In this document: piece by piece, positions 16,691-26,582 of the stretch
How positions within the stretch are numbered: position 1 is the first letter of the stretch
Layout of the letters: each line of letters starts with the position of its first letter
Assembly: GCF_900110695.1 (NCBI RefSeq)
Contig: NZ_FOEH01000001.1
Span: forward strand, 1,240,001-1,304,000
Source of the DNA: Virgibacillus subterraneus
GTDB lineage: Bacteria; Bacillota; Bacilli; Bacillales; Amphibacillaceae
Direction of reading: 5' to 3'
Length of the DNA: 64,000 nt
Position numbers and translations under genes: made by a program
Notes under the pieces: generated by a model
Seen by the model: the letters and a program-made list of their open reading frames with translations, nothing else
The model's database searches: none
Told to the model about the DNA's origin: nothing

Positions 16691-16893
16691 AATTGCTTAC
16701 AATATAGCGGAAACTGGATTTACTATCCATAAAAGCGAGAAGAAACGACATAAATCGATTAATTTCGCCAAAAAAGGCTGAAATCACTCATAAAACGTAA
16801 AAAATGATACTCTTTTCAAGAAATACATGATATGATATTAATTGTGCACAGAATATGTAATACAGAAAATTTTTTTAGTTGGGGGTAATCAGC

Positions 16894-17811
16894 GTGGAAC
16901 AACTTATGCGTAACTTCTTCTTATTTTTATCAAAAAATAAAACGCTTACAAAATTGGCGAAAAAATACGGGTTCAAATTTGGTGCATCCCGTTTTGTTGC
17001 AGGTATAGATATTGATCATGCAGCAAGAAAGATCAAGGAAATAAACAATGATGGATTTGTCGTTACGATCGATCATCTTGGAGAGTTTGTCGATAATGAG
17101 CAAGAGGCTAAAGAATCTGCTGATGAATGTATTAATGCAATAAAGAAGATTGCAGATAAAGGTTTGGATTCTGAGTTGTCTCTAAAACTGACATCACTGG
17201 GACTGGATATATCGGAAGAATTAGTAATGGATAGTTTGCGAAAAATTCTTGATGCAGGTAAGCAGCATAATGTAACCGTGACGATTGATATGGAAGACTA
17301 CGAACGTTGTGGCAAAACATTGGATATTTTCAAAGAATTGCGAAGTGAGTATGAAAATATTGGTACAGTACTACAGGCGTACTTATATCGTACAGAAGAG
17401 GACTTACAAGATCTTGATGAATATAATCCGTATCTTCGTCTTGTAAAAGGGGCATACAAAGAGTCACCTGAAGTCGCTTTCCCTGATAAGAAAGACGTTG
17501 ATGAGAATTATAAAAAGCTAATTAAAATGAATTTATTAAATGGTAATTACACTGCTGTTGGAACACATGATGATGCAATTATCGATTATGTGAAACAACT
17601 GGAACAAGAACATAATATTCCACGTGAACAATTTGAATTTCAAATGTTGTTTGGTATTCGGATTGAATTACAGAACAGGCTGAGAAAACAAGGATATAAA
17701 ATGCGTGTATATGTGCCATACGGTAAAGACTGGTACGGTTACAACATGCGTCGCCTGGCAGAACGTCCGGCTAATGTAATGTTTGTCTTAAAGGGAATCT
17801 TTAAAAAATAA
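16894..17811 (+). CDS. putB: Proline dehydrogenase (monofunctional, PutB/FadM type)
   Basis: This FAD enzyme oxidises proline to pyrroline-5-carboxylate and passes electrons to the membrane quinone pool. The 305-residue product carries the conserved RLVKGAYKESPEVAFP, the FEFQMLFGIR strand and the substrate-binding C-terminal motif YGKDWYGYNMRRLAERPAN, where the two arginines hold the proline carboxylate. The start chosen is the GTG at 16894, nine bases after GGGGG. No rocA/putC partner lies next to it; a terminator follows directly. Confidence 0.93.
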   Translation: MEQLMRNFFLFLSKNKTLTKLAKKYGFKFGASRFVAGIDIDHAARKIKEINNDGFVVTIDHLGEFVDNEQEAKESADECINAIKKIADKGLDSELSLKLTSLGLDISEELVMDSLRKILDAGKQHNVTVTIDMEDYERCGKTLDIFKELRSEYENIGTVLQAYLYRTEEDLQDLDEYNPYLRLVKGAYKESPEVAFPDKKDVDENYKKLIKMNLLNGNYTAVGTHDDAIIDYVKQLEQEHNIPREQFEFQMLFGIRIELQNRLRKQGYKMRVYVPYGKDWYGYNMRRLAERPANVMFVLKGIFKK

Positions 17812-17821
17812 TAGATCAATT

Positions 17822-17858
17822 AAATCCCCCGTATCAGATTGGATACGAGGGATTTTAT
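17822..17858 (+). terminator. Terminator after putB
   Basis: AAATCCC and CGTATC pair with GATACG and GGGATTT around a C/A mismatch, with loop AGATTG and a short T tail. Confidence 0.85.
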
Positions 17859-17869
17859 ATAATTTGTCG

Positions 17870-18030
17870 CTATTGATATAACTTCAACATAACATACGCT
17901 CCAGAAATACACTACGCTTTCCGCGGGCGACCGTCGAGGCTCCTCGCTAACCAAAACCATTCGCTGTGGGATCTTGACCTGGCCGCTGTTCCCGCATGAG
18001 TCTCCGTGTAGCATTGCAACATAATTTAAA
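17870..18030. repeat. MITE-like element fragment (copy 2)
   Basis: Contains the GC-rich core found in copies 1 and 5: AATACACTACGCTTTCCGCG at about 17906, then GGCTCCTCG and GAGTCTCCGTGTA. Only short, decayed outer sequence remains. No gene is present. Confidence 0.65.
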
Positions 18031-18098
18031 TGCATCATCTGTTATTTTAATAACTAAATAACTATATCTGCTGCTAATTGCTATAAAGAAGCCACTTT

Positions 18099-18953
18099 TT
18101 AAAACTTCTGCCCATAATATTTATCCAGCGAGAATCCTCGTCCCAGTACTTCTGATGCATTAAGGAATATGACAAAGGATGTTGGCACCTCTTTTTGCAA
18201 TGTTTTTTTCAGTTGAACTGCTTCTTGTTGTTCAGTAACACAAAGAATCATTGTTTTATTTTCATTTGAATAGCCGCCTATAGTTCGAACCTTAGTTAAT
18301 CCACGATCTATCCGTTCACCAATAAGACCTTGGATTTTGTCTTCATCTTCAGTGATAATCAGAATTAATTTGGATGCAGATGTGCGTAATTGAACGATGT
18401 CAATTGTTTTACTTGTTACATAGATACACATTAAAGCAAAAAGTGTAAGTTCCAGATTAAACACGATAATAGAAGATACAACAACAAACCCATCTACAAT
18501 TAACTGAGAGTACCCACTTGATAGTCCAGTAAATTTCTTTACAACTTGAGCAATTGCGGCGGTACCACCGGTAGATCCATTTCCTTTATAAACAGTTCCA
18601 AGACCGGCACCTAAAACAATACCACCATAGATTGCGCCTAGTAGCGGGTTGTTAATTGTGTAAGGAAAATCAGCACTTAGGAAAATAACAAAAGGTACCC
18701 AAAATGTTCCTAATAATGTCTTCCAACTAAAATCTTTACCCATTGCAAGCCAGCCGATTATAAAAATGGGAAGATTAATTAAAAACTGCGTGTATGCAGG
18801 ACTTAATTCGTATAGTTCAAAAAGAATTGTACTTATCCCGGAAATACCACCGGCTGCTAGTTTTGAAGGTAATAGGAATATATTATATGAAAGTGCGACG
18901 AGTGAAGCACCAATAACAATCTGTAAGTATTCGGTTACAAGTTTCTTGTTCAT
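18099..18953 (-). CDS. YitT family membrane protein with DUF2179 domain
   Basis: The 284-residue protein has five or six N-terminal hydrophobic segments with the repeats LPSKLAAGGISGISTILF and GNGSTGGTAAIAQVV. A soluble C-terminal DUF2179 domain spans about residues 200-284 (IGERIDRGLTKVRTIGGYS, KTMILCVTEQQEAVQLKK). The C-terminal fold resembles small sensory domains and ends GRGFSLDKYY. B. subtilis has several paralogues, most without an assigned function. AGAAAGGA stands nine bases before the ATG. It is divergent from the fad operon. Confidence 0.88.
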   Translation of the reverse strand: MNKKLVTEYLQIVIGASLVALSYNIFLLPSKLAAGGISGISTILFELYELSPAYTQFLINLPIFIIGWLAMGKDFSWKTLLGTFWVPFVIFLSADFPYTINNPLLGAIYGGIVLGAGLGTVYKGNGSTGGTAAIAQVVKKFTGLSSGYSQLIVDGFVVVSSIIVFNLELTLFALMCIYVTSKTIDIVQLRTSASKLILIITEDEDKIQGLIGERIDRGLTKVRTIGGYSNENKTMILCVTEQQEAVQLKKTLQKEVPTSFVIFLNASEVLGRGFSLDKYYGQKF

Positions 18954-19050
18954 AACTGTCAGGTCCTTTCTGTATATGAAGCCTTTAATAGTTTAACGCA
19001 GTTTCACAAGTCATTAAAGTCAAAATAGAAAAAAATATACTCTTTTTTTA

Positions 19051-19079
19051 TTGCGAAATATCAGAATATAATTTATACT
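19051..19079 (+). promoter_or_regulatory. Sigma-A promoter of the fad operon
   Basis: TTGCGA and TATACT are separated by exactly 17 bases; transcription would begin near 19086, leaving an 80-base leader that includes the FadR-type operator. Confidence 0.7.
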
Positions 19080-19126
19080 AATAAATAGATGGATAGGAGA
19101 CTATCTTTTATTTTTACAGTTAAAAA

Positions 19127-19144
19127 TGAATGAGTATTCATTCA
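19127..19144 (+). promoter_or_regulatory. FadR (YsiA)-type operator
   Basis: TGAATGAGTATTCATTCA fits the TetR-type FadR operator of Bacillus (TGAATGA-TANTCATTCA). It lies between the promoter and the fadN ribosome binding site, so repression would work as a roadblock to transcription. Long-chain acyl-CoA releases FadR in B. subtilis. Confidence 0.9.
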
Positions 19145-19166
19145 AATGAAGATAGGGGGACAAAAC

Positions 19167-21566
19167 ATGAAGCAAACAATCAAGCGTGCTGCAGTGTTAG
19201 GCTCAGGTGTTATGGGGTCTGGAATTGCTGCCCACTTGGCTAACGTTGGAATACCGACAATTATGCTCGATATTGCACCAAAAGAGTTAACAAAAGATGA
19301 AGAAAAGAAGGGCTTAACACTAGAGGATCGCGCTGTACGAAATCGTATTGCTGCACAAAGCAAAAAAGCGCTGCGTAAACAAAATCCATCACCAATTACC
19401 TCAACAAAAAGTCTTGACTTAATCGAAGTTGGCAACATGGATGATGATATGGAAAAATTGGGAGATGTAGATTGGGTTATTGAAGTCGTTGTGGAGAACC
19501 TGGATATTAAGAAGAAAGTATTTGCAAATGTGGATAAATATCGTAAAGAAGGAAGTATTATAACTTCCAATACTTCAGGTATTTCGGTAGAGGATATGGC
19601 TGCTGATTGCTCAAAGGATTTTCAAAAGCATTTCCTTGGGACACACTTTTTCAATCCGCCACGCTATTTGAAATTGCTTGAGGTTATTCCGACAAAACAC
19701 ACAGATCCAGAAGTACTGGAATTCATGAAAACGTTTGGTGAAAATGTGCTGGGCAAAGGTGTAGTTGAAGCAAAAGACACACCAAATTTCATTGCCAATC
19801 GTATCGGTACATATGGATTGCTTGTGACAGTGCAGGAAATGTTAAAAGGCGGGTACAGTGTTGGTGAAGTAGATTCTGTTACCGGGCCAATGATTGGACG
19901 TCCAAAAAGTGCTACATTCCGTACATTGGATGTTGTTGGTTTAGATACATTTATTCACGTTGCTAAAAATGTTTACGATCAGGTTGAAGGTGCAGAAAAA
20001 GAAGTATTCGATGTTCCTGATTTTATTTTGAAAATGCAGGATAACGGGTGGCTTGGTGCCAAAAGTGGCCAAGGGTTTTTCCTTAAGAAAAAAGGTAAAG
20101 ACGGAAGTACAATCTATGAATTGAATCCGGAAACACTAGAATACGAGGATCGTAAAAAGCTAAAAACTGCTGCGACGGAAACGGCTAAGCAGGAAAAAGG
20201 ATCCCGTCGTAAATTGAAAGCGCTTGTATCAGCTAAAGGCGACAGGGCAAGTGACTTGGTATGGTCAATAATGAAGCCAGTTTTAATTTATTCTGCTGAG
20301 CTTACAGGCGAAATTGCTGATGATATCGTATCAATTGATCAGGCAATGAAATGGGGATTCGGCTGGGAAATTGGTCCATTTGAAACATGGGATACAATTG
20401 GCTTGCGTGAATCTGTTGAACGAATGCAGGAAGAGGGCGAAACAGTACCTGAATGGGTGCTGGAGCTACTGAAAAATGGCAACGACTCCTTCTATAAAAC
20501 CGAAAATGGTAATGTATATTACTATGATAACGGTGAATACAAGCAACAGAACTTTAATGAAAAAGAGATTAATTTAAAGCGTTTAAAAGATGTTAAAGGG
20601 GTCATTAAAAGGAATACGGGAGCAAGTTTAATAGATTTAGGTGATGGTGTTGCAGGGCTGGAATTCCATTCACAAAGTAATGCAATCGGTCTTGATATCA
20701 TCCAAATGGTAAACTTTGCAATTGAAGAAGTAGGAAGAAATTATAAAGGACTTGTAATTGGTAATCAAGGTAAGAACTTCTGTGTTGGCGCGAACCTTGG
20801 TATGATGCTAATGGAAGCTCAAGACGATAATTTCTTTGAATTGGACATGGTTGTCCGTCAATTCCAAAAGATGGCGATGAATATTAAGTATTCAGAAAAG
20901 CCAGTTGTAACGGCACCATTCAATATGGCGCTTGGTGGAGGTGCTGAAGTTTCTTTGCCGGCAGCTTCTATCCAGGCATCTCCTGAAACCTACATGGGTC
21001 TTGTTGAGTTTGGAGTCGGATTAATCCCAGGTGGCGGCGGAACGAAAGAACTTTATCTGAAAGAACTTCGTAATCTGCCAGAGGGAGTAGATCTTGACCT
21101 GACAAAAGTAGCGAACGATGTTTTTGAAAAAGTAGCGATGGCTAAAGTATCAACTTCAGCCGCTGAAGCTCGTGAAAACGGATTTTTGAATAGTAATGAT
21201 GCTATTAGTGTAAATCCGGATCACTTGTTACACGATGCAAAAGAAAAGGTATTGGCGCTAGCTAGTGCTGGCTATCAAGCACCGAAACGCGAAAAGATTC
21301 CTGTAGTAGGCGAAGCTGGATATGCAGCAATGCTATTGGGTGCAAAGACATTGCGATTTGGCGGATATGCATCAGATCATGATGTGAAAATTGCTGAAAA
21401 ACTTGCCTATGTCTTATCAGGTGGACGTATTAAAGAAGGAACGTTAATTGATGAGCAGGTAATGCTTGATTTAGAGCGCGAGGCTTTCTTAAGCTTAATT
21501 GCTGAGCCAAAAACACAACAGCGTATGCAACACATGTTATTAAAAGGAAAACCACTACGTAACTAA
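19167..21566 (+). CDS. fadN: 3-hydroxyacyl-CoA dehydrogenase/enoyl-CoA hydratase FadN
   Basis: This 799-residue bifunctional enzyme performs the hydration and NAD-dependent oxidation steps of fatty acid beta-oxidation. The N-terminal Rossmann domain has VLGSGVMGSGIAAHLANVG at about residue 8, followed by the dehydrogenase signature GTHFFNPPRYLKLLEVI and KDTPNFIANRIG. The crotonase domain is C-terminal (GKNFCVGANLGMM, ALGGGAEVSLPAA), the reverse order of E. coli FadB but standard for Bacillus FadN. The ATG at 19167 follows TAGGGGGAC. First gene of fadN-fadA-fadE. Confidence 0.95.
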   Translation: MKQTIKRAAVLGSGVMGSGIAAHLANVGIPTIMLDIAPKELTKDEEKKGLTLEDRAVRNRIAAQSKKALRKQNPSPITSTKSLDLIEVGNMDDDMEKLGDVDWVIEVVVENLDIKKKVFANVDKYRKEGSIITSNTSGISVEDMAADCSKDFQKHFLGTHFFNPPRYLKLLEVIPTKHTDPEVLEFMKTFGENVLGKGVVEAKDTPNFIANRIGTYGLLVTVQEMLKGGYSVGEVDSVTGPMIGRPKSATFRTLDVVGLDTFIHVAKNVYDQVEGAEKEVFDVPDFILKMQDNGWLGAKSGQGFFLKKKGKDGSTIYELNPETLEYEDRKKLKTAATETAKQEKGSRRKLKALVSAKGDRASDLVWSIMKPVLIYSAELTGEIADDIVSIDQAMKWGFGWEIGPFETWDTIGLRESVERMQEEGETVPEWVLELLKNGNDSFYKTENGNVYYYDNGEYKQQNFNEKEINLKRLKDVKGVIKRNTGASLIDLGDGVAGLEFHSQSNAIGLDIIQMVNFAIEEVGRNYKGLVIGNQGKNFCVGANLGMMLMEAQDDNFFELDMVVRQFQKMAMNIKYSEKPVVTAPFNMALGGGAEVSLPAASIQASPETYMGLVEFGVGLIPGGGGTKELYLKELRNLPEGVDLDLTKVANDVFEKVAMAKVSTSAAEARENGFLNSNDAISVNPDHLLHDAKEKVLALASAGYQAPKREKIPVVGEAGYAAMLLGAKTLRFGGYASDHDVKIAEKLAYVLSGGRIKEGTLIDEQVMLDLEREAFLSLIAEPKTQQRMQHMLLKGKPLRN

Positions 21567-21585
21567 TAGAAGAGGGGGAAGAAAT

Positions 21586-22761
21586 GTGAAGGAAGCAGTA
21601 ATTGTTGCAGGTGCAAGAACCCCTGTAGGAAGAGCAAATAAAGGATCACTGGCAAATTCAAGACCAGATGATTTAGCAGCATTAACAATAAAAGAAACAT
21701 TGAAGCGTGCAGGGAATTACGACGGAAATATTGATGATGTGATTATTGGATGTGCGATGCCAGAAGCAGAACAGGGTATGAATATGGCTCGTAACATCGC
21801 TGGTCTGGCAGGACTAAGAAATGATGTGCCAGGAATTACAATCAACCGCTATTGTTCATCAGGTTTACAAAGTATTGCATATGCAGCAGAACGTATTATG
21901 GTTGGTGCAAGTGACTCGATCATTGCTGGTGGTGCAGAATCAATGAGCCTGATCCCAATGGGTGGTCATGTTATTAAGCCAAACACAAAGCTTGTACAGG
22001 ATGCACCAGGATATTATATGGGAATGGGTCACACGGCAGAAGAAGTAGCAAATCGCTTTGGTATTTCCCGTGAAGACCAGGATGCTTTTGCTGTACAAAG
22101 TCATGAACGTGCTGGCAAGGCAATACAAGAAGGTAAATTTAAGGATGAAATTGTCCCGGTAGAAGTGACAAATCGAGTTGTTGGCGAAAAGAATAAAATT
22201 GAAGAAAAGAAATTCATGTTTGAAATGGACGAAGGGGTCCGTCCTGGAACAACTAAGGAAGTATTGGGAAAACTTCGCCCAGCGTTTAACGTAACAGGTT
22301 CTGTTACAGCAGGTAACTCTTCGCAAATGAGTGATGGGGCTGGTTCCGTACTTCTGATGGACCGTGATAAAGCAAATTCAGAAGGGTTAAAGCCGCTTGC
22401 TAAGTTCCGTTCGTTCGCAGTAGCAGGAGTAGAACCGGAAATTATGGGTGTTGGTCCTGTTGAAGCAGTACCAAAAGCTTTGAAAATAGCTGGTCTTGAG
22501 CTATCTGATATCGGATTATTCGAGTTAAATGAAGCATTCGCATCACAATCTGTTCGAGTAATCCAGGCACTTGATCTAGACCCGAACATTGTAAATGTAA
22601 ACGGTGGAGCAATTGCGCTGGGCCATCCGCTTGGCATGACAGGTACAAAATTGACGTTAAGCCTTATTCATGAAATGAAACGCCGCAACGTACAATATGG
22701 TGTCGTAACAATGTGTATCGGTGGTGGAATGGGCGCTGCTGGAGTATTTGAACTACTATAA
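21586..22761 (+). CDS. fadA: Acetyl-CoA C-acyltransferase (3-ketoacyl-CoA thiolase) FadA
   Basis: The 391-residue thiolase cleaves 3-ketoacyl-CoA with CoA to give acetyl-CoA. The nucleophilic cysteine is C90 in NRYCSSGLQS. The catalytic GHPLGMTG histidine and the second cysteine in VVTMCIGGGMGAAG are near the C-terminus, and NEAFAS is present. It starts with GTG 19 bases after fadN, behind AGAGGGGGAAG. It works directly downstream of FadN in the pathway. Confidence 0.95.
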   Translation: MKEAVIVAGARTPVGRANKGSLANSRPDDLAALTIKETLKRAGNYDGNIDDVIIGCAMPEAEQGMNMARNIAGLAGLRNDVPGITINRYCSSGLQSIAYAAERIMVGASDSIIAGGAESMSLIPMGGHVIKPNTKLVQDAPGYYMGMGHTAEEVANRFGISREDQDAFAVQSHERAGKAIQEGKFKDEIVPVEVTNRVVGEKNKIEEKKFMFEMDEGVRPGTTKEVLGKLRPAFNVTGSVTAGNSSQMSDGAGSVLLMDRDKANSEGLKPLAKFRSFAVAGVEPEIMGVGPVEAVPKALKIAGLELSDIGLFELNEAFASQSVRVIQALDLDPNIVNVNGGAIALGHPLGMTGTKLTLSLIHEMKRRNVQYGVVTMCIGGGMGAAGVFELL

Positions 22762-22883
22762 AATTGCTAGCAATGCCGTAGTTCACTGCAGATTCGCCGA
22801 ACTTCATAATTTTATCTATCAGAAGTAAGCAATAAGGGCGCACAAATTATGGCGCCATCCAATAATGGAAAGGAACGATTCAA

Positions 22884-24668
22884 ATGAGCGAAACAAAAGA
22901 GAAAATTTTTAAGGGTGGAGCATTTTTAACAGAAGATTTAACAGGTGAAGATGTCATCACTCCAGAGGATTTTACTGAAGAACATAAAATGATTGCAAAG
23001 ACAACAGAAGACTTCGTATTAGGCGAAGTCGTACCGAAAATTGATAATCTGGAAAACCATGAATTTGAACATTCAGTAGATTTATTGAAAAAGGCTGGGG
23101 AACTAGGATTGCTTGGTTCTGATGTTCCAGAAGAATATGGAGGTCTTGCACTAGACAAAATCAGTTCTTCACTAATTACCGAGAAGTTCTCACGTGCTGG
23201 TGGATTCTCGGTAACACACGGAGCTCATGTTGGTATCGGTTCATTGCCAATTGTATTCTTCGGTAATGATGAGCAAAAAGAAAAATACTTGCCAAAACTT
23301 GCCACAGGTGAATTATTGGCTGCTTATGCATTAACCGAACCAAGCTCTGGTTCAGATGCAATGGGAGCAAAAACAACTGCAAAATTAAATGACGCAGGTA
23401 CACACTATATTTTAAATGGTGAGAAACAGTGGATCACTAACTCAGCATTTGCGGATGTTTTCATTGTTTATGCAAAAATTGATGGCGAACATTTCTCAGC
23501 ATTTATTGTTGAACGTGAATTCCCTGGAGTATCAACTGGACCAGAAGAAAAGAAAATGGGTATTAAGAGCTCGTCAACTCGTACATTGATTCTGGAAGAT
23601 GCAGAAGTACCAGTTGAAAACCTATTAGGTGAAAAAGGCCGTGGTCATGTTATTGCATTTAACATCCTGAACGTTGGCCGCTATAAGCTTGCAATTGGTG
23701 GTGTAGGTGGATCAAAACGTGCACTTGAAGTTGCAACAAAATATGTAAATGAACGTAAGCAGTTTAATACGCCAATTTCAAGTTTCAGCCTAACACAGGA
23801 AAAATTAGCAACCATGGCAACAAGAACCTATGCGAACGAAAGTGCTGTATATCGTACAGTAGGATTATTTGAACAACGTATGGGTGCTTTGTCGGATGAG
23901 GAATTAAAAGATGGCCGTGAAGTTGCTAAGGCAATTGCAGAATATCAAATCGAGTGCTCCATGAATAAATACACTGCAACCGAATGTCTTGATTATGTAA
24001 CAGATGAAGCTGTTCAACTACACGGTGGGTATGGCTTTATGGAAGAATATGAAGTTGCGCGTGCATACCGTGACTCACGAATTAACCGTATTTTTGAAGG
24101 AACAAATGAAATTAACCGGTTAATCGTTCCTGGAACATTGCTGAAAAAAGCAATGAAAGGTGAATTGCCATTACTTCAACAAGCGCAGAGTCTTCAGGAA
24201 GAACTAATGATGATGATGCCTGAAGAAGTTGGCGATAAAACGTTAGAACAGGAAAAATATCTATTGAAAAATGCGAAGAAAATGGTATTGCTTGGTGCTG
24301 GGCTGGCAGCTCAGAAATATGGGAAAAAGCTTGAAAATGAACAGGAGATTCTTGTAAATCTTGCCGATATGACAGCTGAAGTATATAACATGGAATCAGC
24401 AATTCTTCGTACAGAAAAAGCTATTACTAAGTCTGGAGAAGAAAAAAATAAACAAAAACTTCTTTACACACAAGTATATGTGCAGGAAGCATTTAATCGC
24501 ATTGAGGCAGATGCAAAAGAAACTCTAATTGCTGTTGAATCAGGCGATACTCTCCGTATGATGCTTTCATCATTACGTAAGCTGACTCGTCACACGCCAA
24601 CAGATGTGATTGGGAAAAAACGTGAAATTGCTGCTAAGATAATTGAAGAAGAAAAATATCTAGTCTAA
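22884..24668 (+). CDS. fadE: Acyl-CoA dehydrogenase FadE
   Basis: A 594-residue FAD enzyme that introduces the first double bond in acyl-CoA. Core motifs are YALTEPSSGSDAMGAKTTA, RTLILEDAEVPVENLLGEKG, QLHGGYGFMEEYEVARAYRD and the catalytic region RIFEGTNEINRLI. About 180 extra residues follow the core, as in the very-long-chain class and in Bacillus FadE (YusJ). It is 122 bases after fadA; that gap has a small GGCGC/GCGCC hairpin but no T-run, so readthrough is expected. A terminator follows. Confidence 0.95.
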   Translation: MSETKEKIFKGGAFLTEDLTGEDVITPEDFTEEHKMIAKTTEDFVLGEVVPKIDNLENHEFEHSVDLLKKAGELGLLGSDVPEEYGGLALDKISSSLITEKFSRAGGFSVTHGAHVGIGSLPIVFFGNDEQKEKYLPKLATGELLAAYALTEPSSGSDAMGAKTTAKLNDAGTHYILNGEKQWITNSAFADVFIVYAKIDGEHFSAFIVEREFPGVSTGPEEKKMGIKSSSTRTLILEDAEVPVENLLGEKGRGHVIAFNILNVGRYKLAIGGVGGSKRALEVATKYVNERKQFNTPISSFSLTQEKLATMATRTYANESAVYRTVGLFEQRMGALSDEELKDGREVAKAIAEYQIECSMNKYTATECLDYVTDEAVQLHGGYGFMEEYEVARAYRDSRINRIFEGTNEINRLIVPGTLLKKAMKGELPLLQQAQSLQEELMMMMPEEVGDKTLEQEKYLLKNAKKMVLLGAGLAAQKYGKKLENEQEILVNLADMTAEVYNMESAILRTEKAITKSGEEKNKQKLLYTQVYVQEAFNRIEADAKETLIAVESGDTLRMMLSSLRKLTRHTPTDVIGKKREIAAKIIEEEKYLV

Positions 24669-24676
24669 AAATAATT

Positions 24677-24711
24677 AACCACCCTCTACATTTATTGTGA
24701 GGGTGGTTTTA
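24677..24711 (+). terminator. Terminator of the fadNAE operon
   Basis: AACCACCCTC pairs perfectly with GAGGGTGGTT around a 12-base loop, followed by TTTACA. Confidence 0.88.
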
Positions 24712-24716
24712 CATTT

Positions 24717-24901
24717 GGCAGTTTCTTAAGAGATTGTTGTTCCCGAAGGAGTCACCGTGTATTTCCTCTGCTGGGTATGGTCACAATATCCTGGAAAGAT
24801 GGATTAAAACAAGATTTTAACCATTCCAGCTGCGTAGTCAGAGAGCCACACTTAGTACTACATAGGTTACTCTAGTTTCTGTCGTAGAAATAATTAACTG
24901 T
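24717..24901. repeat. MITE-like element fragment (copy 3)
   Basis: Begins GGCAGTTTCTTAAGAGATTG, like the left end of copies 1 and 5. It shares TCACAATATCCTGGAAAGAT with copy 4 and ends near TGTCGTAGAAATAATTAACTG. The GC-rich core is largely lost. No gene is present. Confidence 0.65.
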
Positions 24902-24931
24902 TAGAATAAGTAAAAAGTTATTAAAAGAGCC

Positions 24932-25480
24932 TTACTTTTTCAACCTAATAAAAAAGAATCCAATTTTCATAAGTGCAAATCCTATAATAACGCCGGTTGT
25001 GTTTAATATAAGATCATCAACGTCGAAACTTCTTGAAAGGACATTGAGTAAAGAAAGAACAAGTTGTGTTACTTCAATAGTTAAAGATGTTCCAATACCT
25101 ATTAGAAACATCTTTTTAAAACTAATTTTGCTGTTTACTAATACAAGCAATATTCCCATTGGAACAAATACAACAGTATTTCCTAATAGATTAACAGAAG
25201 CAACGGATATCTCGCCTTGAAAGAATAAAAATAAATAATTTTCAATCGTGTTAAATGGTATCAGATTTATGCCAACCCAATCACTTCGAGTAGCATCTGT
25301 AGAAGGAAACACTGTCAGATAAAGTAAACTTTCCATATAAATAATCCACAAACTGTAAATGAATTCTTGGTATAGGACAATTTTTCGATCGGTTTTCCTT
25401 AAAATTATGAATCTTATAGAAATGAAAATGACAAGGGATAGGAGGATAGAGTATACCGGTAAAGCGTTTATATAATGCAT
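24932..25480 (-). CDS. VanZ family membrane protein
   Basis: A 182-residue protein with five hydrophobic segments and the VanZ-family pattern LIPFNTI, then NLLGNTVVFVPMGILLVLV, SLTIEVTQLVL and RSFDVDDLILNTTGVIIGF. VanZ of the vancomycin cluster gives low-level teicoplanin resistance, but most chromosomal homologues have no proven role. Start at the ATG on 25480, preceded by AAGGGGAAT. It is monocistronic, convergent with the fad operon and divergent from the ArsC-like gene. Confidence 0.85.
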   Translation of the reverse strand: MHYINALPVYSILLSLVIFISIRFIILRKTDRKIVLYQEFIYSLWIIYMESLLYLTVFPSTDATRSDWVGINLIPFNTIENYLFLFFQGEISVASVNLLGNTVVFVPMGILLVLVNSKISFKKMFLIGIGTSLTIEVTQLVLSLLNVLSRSFDVDDLILNTTGVIIGFALMKIGFFFIRLKK

Positions 25481-25640
25481 CGATTATTCCCCTTATTAAC
25501 TAATCTGCCAGTATTATAGCACATTAGCCAATCATATAAATCTTTTGTAGGAAGTCTTTGAAATTTCACAATTTCATCGACCGACCTTCATTATATTTGC
25601 TATAATAAAATTAACATCTGAAATTGTTAGGAGGGATGAA

Positions 25641-25997
25641 GTGGGATTAACGTTTTATTGGTATCCAAATTGCGGAACTTGTAAAAAGGCGAAGAAATGG
25701 TTAGATGAGCATGAAATCGACTATACTAGCATACATATTGTGGACGAGCCACCATCAAGTGATCAGCTTCAGAGCCTAATTGCAAAGAGTGGATTACCAC
25801 CAAAAAAGTTTTTTAATACGAGCGGCAAGAAATATCGTGAATTAAATATTAAGGATAAAATTAAAGATGCGACTACTGAAGAAATGGCTGAAATTCTGGC
25901 ATCTGATGGTATGCTAATTAAGCGACCAATTACAACCGACGGAAAAAAAGTGACTGTTGGATTCAAGGAAGAAACCTTCACTGAAAGTTGGCTTTAA
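25641..25997 (+). CDS. ArsC/Spx-like thioredoxin-fold protein (YusI-like)
   Basis: The 118-residue protein belongs to the arsenate reductase/Spx family. Its N-terminus FYWYPNCGTCKKAKKWLDEH contains a CxxC in the position of the redox switch. GLPPKKFFNTSGKKYRELN and DGMLIKRPI are also conserved. The family includes glutaredoxin-dependent arsenate reductases and RNA polymerase-binding Spx. This subgroup corresponds to B. subtilis YusI, of unknown function, also next to gcvH. GTG start behind AGGAGGG. Confidence 0.85.
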   Translation: MGLTFYWYPNCGTCKKAKKWLDEHEIDYTSIHIVDEPPSSDQLQSLIAKSGLPPKKFFNTSGKKYRELNIKDKIKDATTEEMAEILASDGMLIKRPITTDGKKVTVGFKEETFTESWL

Positions 25998-26072
25998 TAA
26001 AAGTAAAAATGCTAGAAAAAAGTCCATATACCTAGTATAGTAATATTGCAATTAATTAACGGAGGGATTTAG

Positions 26073-26456
26073 ATGAGCTTACCAAAAGACTTATTATATT
26101 CAGAAGAACACGAATGGGTAAAAGAAGAAGATGGTAATGTACGTATTGGGATTACAGAATTTGCACAATCCGAATTAGGGGATATTGTATTTGTTGAACT
26201 TCCCGAAGTAGGTGAAGAGGTTGAAGTAGATGAGCCATTCGGCAGCGTTGAATCTGTTAAAACGGTTTCCGAGTTGTACGCCCCAATCAGCGGAAAAGTT
26301 GTAGAAATCAATGAAGAATTAGAGGATAGCCCTGAATTTGTTAATGAATCACCATATGAAAAAGCATGGATGGTTGTTTTGGAGCCATCTGACGATTCAG
26401 AACTAAATAATTTACTATCTGCTGAGCAATATCAGGAAATAATCGAGGAAGATTAA
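26073..26456 (+). CDS. gcvH: Glycine cleavage system H protein
   Basis: This 127-residue lipoyl carrier shuttles the aminomethyl group between the P, T and L proteins. In B. subtilis it also serves as the relay through which lipoate made on GcvH reaches the other enzyme complexes. The lipoylated lysine is K63 in [14 protein letters not shown]-terminal YSEEHEWV and [11 protein letters not shown] are conserved. GGAGGG precedes the ATG. No other gcv gene is nearby, as in B. subtilis. A terminator follows. Confidence 0.95.
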   Translation: MSLPKDLLYSEEHEWVKEEDGNVRIGITEFAQSELGDIVFVELPEVGEEVEVDEPFGSVESVKTVSELYAPISGKVVEINEELEDSPEFVNESPYEKAWMVVLEPSDDSELNNLLSAEQYQEIIEED

Positions 26457-26466
26457 TCCTATTAAT

Positions 26467-26513
26467 AAGGCTGACTGCACACTGCGATCGATCTTGTGAA
26501 GTCGGTCTTTTTT
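26467..26513 (+). terminator. Terminator after gcvH
   Basis: AAGGCTGACTGCACA pairs with TGTGAAGTCGGTCTT (one mismatch, two G-U pairs) and a run of T follows. Confidence 0.75.
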
Positions 26514-26582
26514 ATTGCTATAATGTAATTCACAACGAAATTGTAGTGTACGTGATTTTAATGTGATTTATGGTGTGAATTA

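Noticed and set aside
19142-19570. 142-codon minus-strand frame opposite fadN
   Set aside because: It is antisense to the conserved Rossmann domain of FadN, with low-complexity Ser/Thr composition; a shadow frame.
22101-22637. 178-codon minus-strand frame opposite fadA
   Set aside because: Composition is a mirror of the thiolase codons and no ribosome binding site exists.
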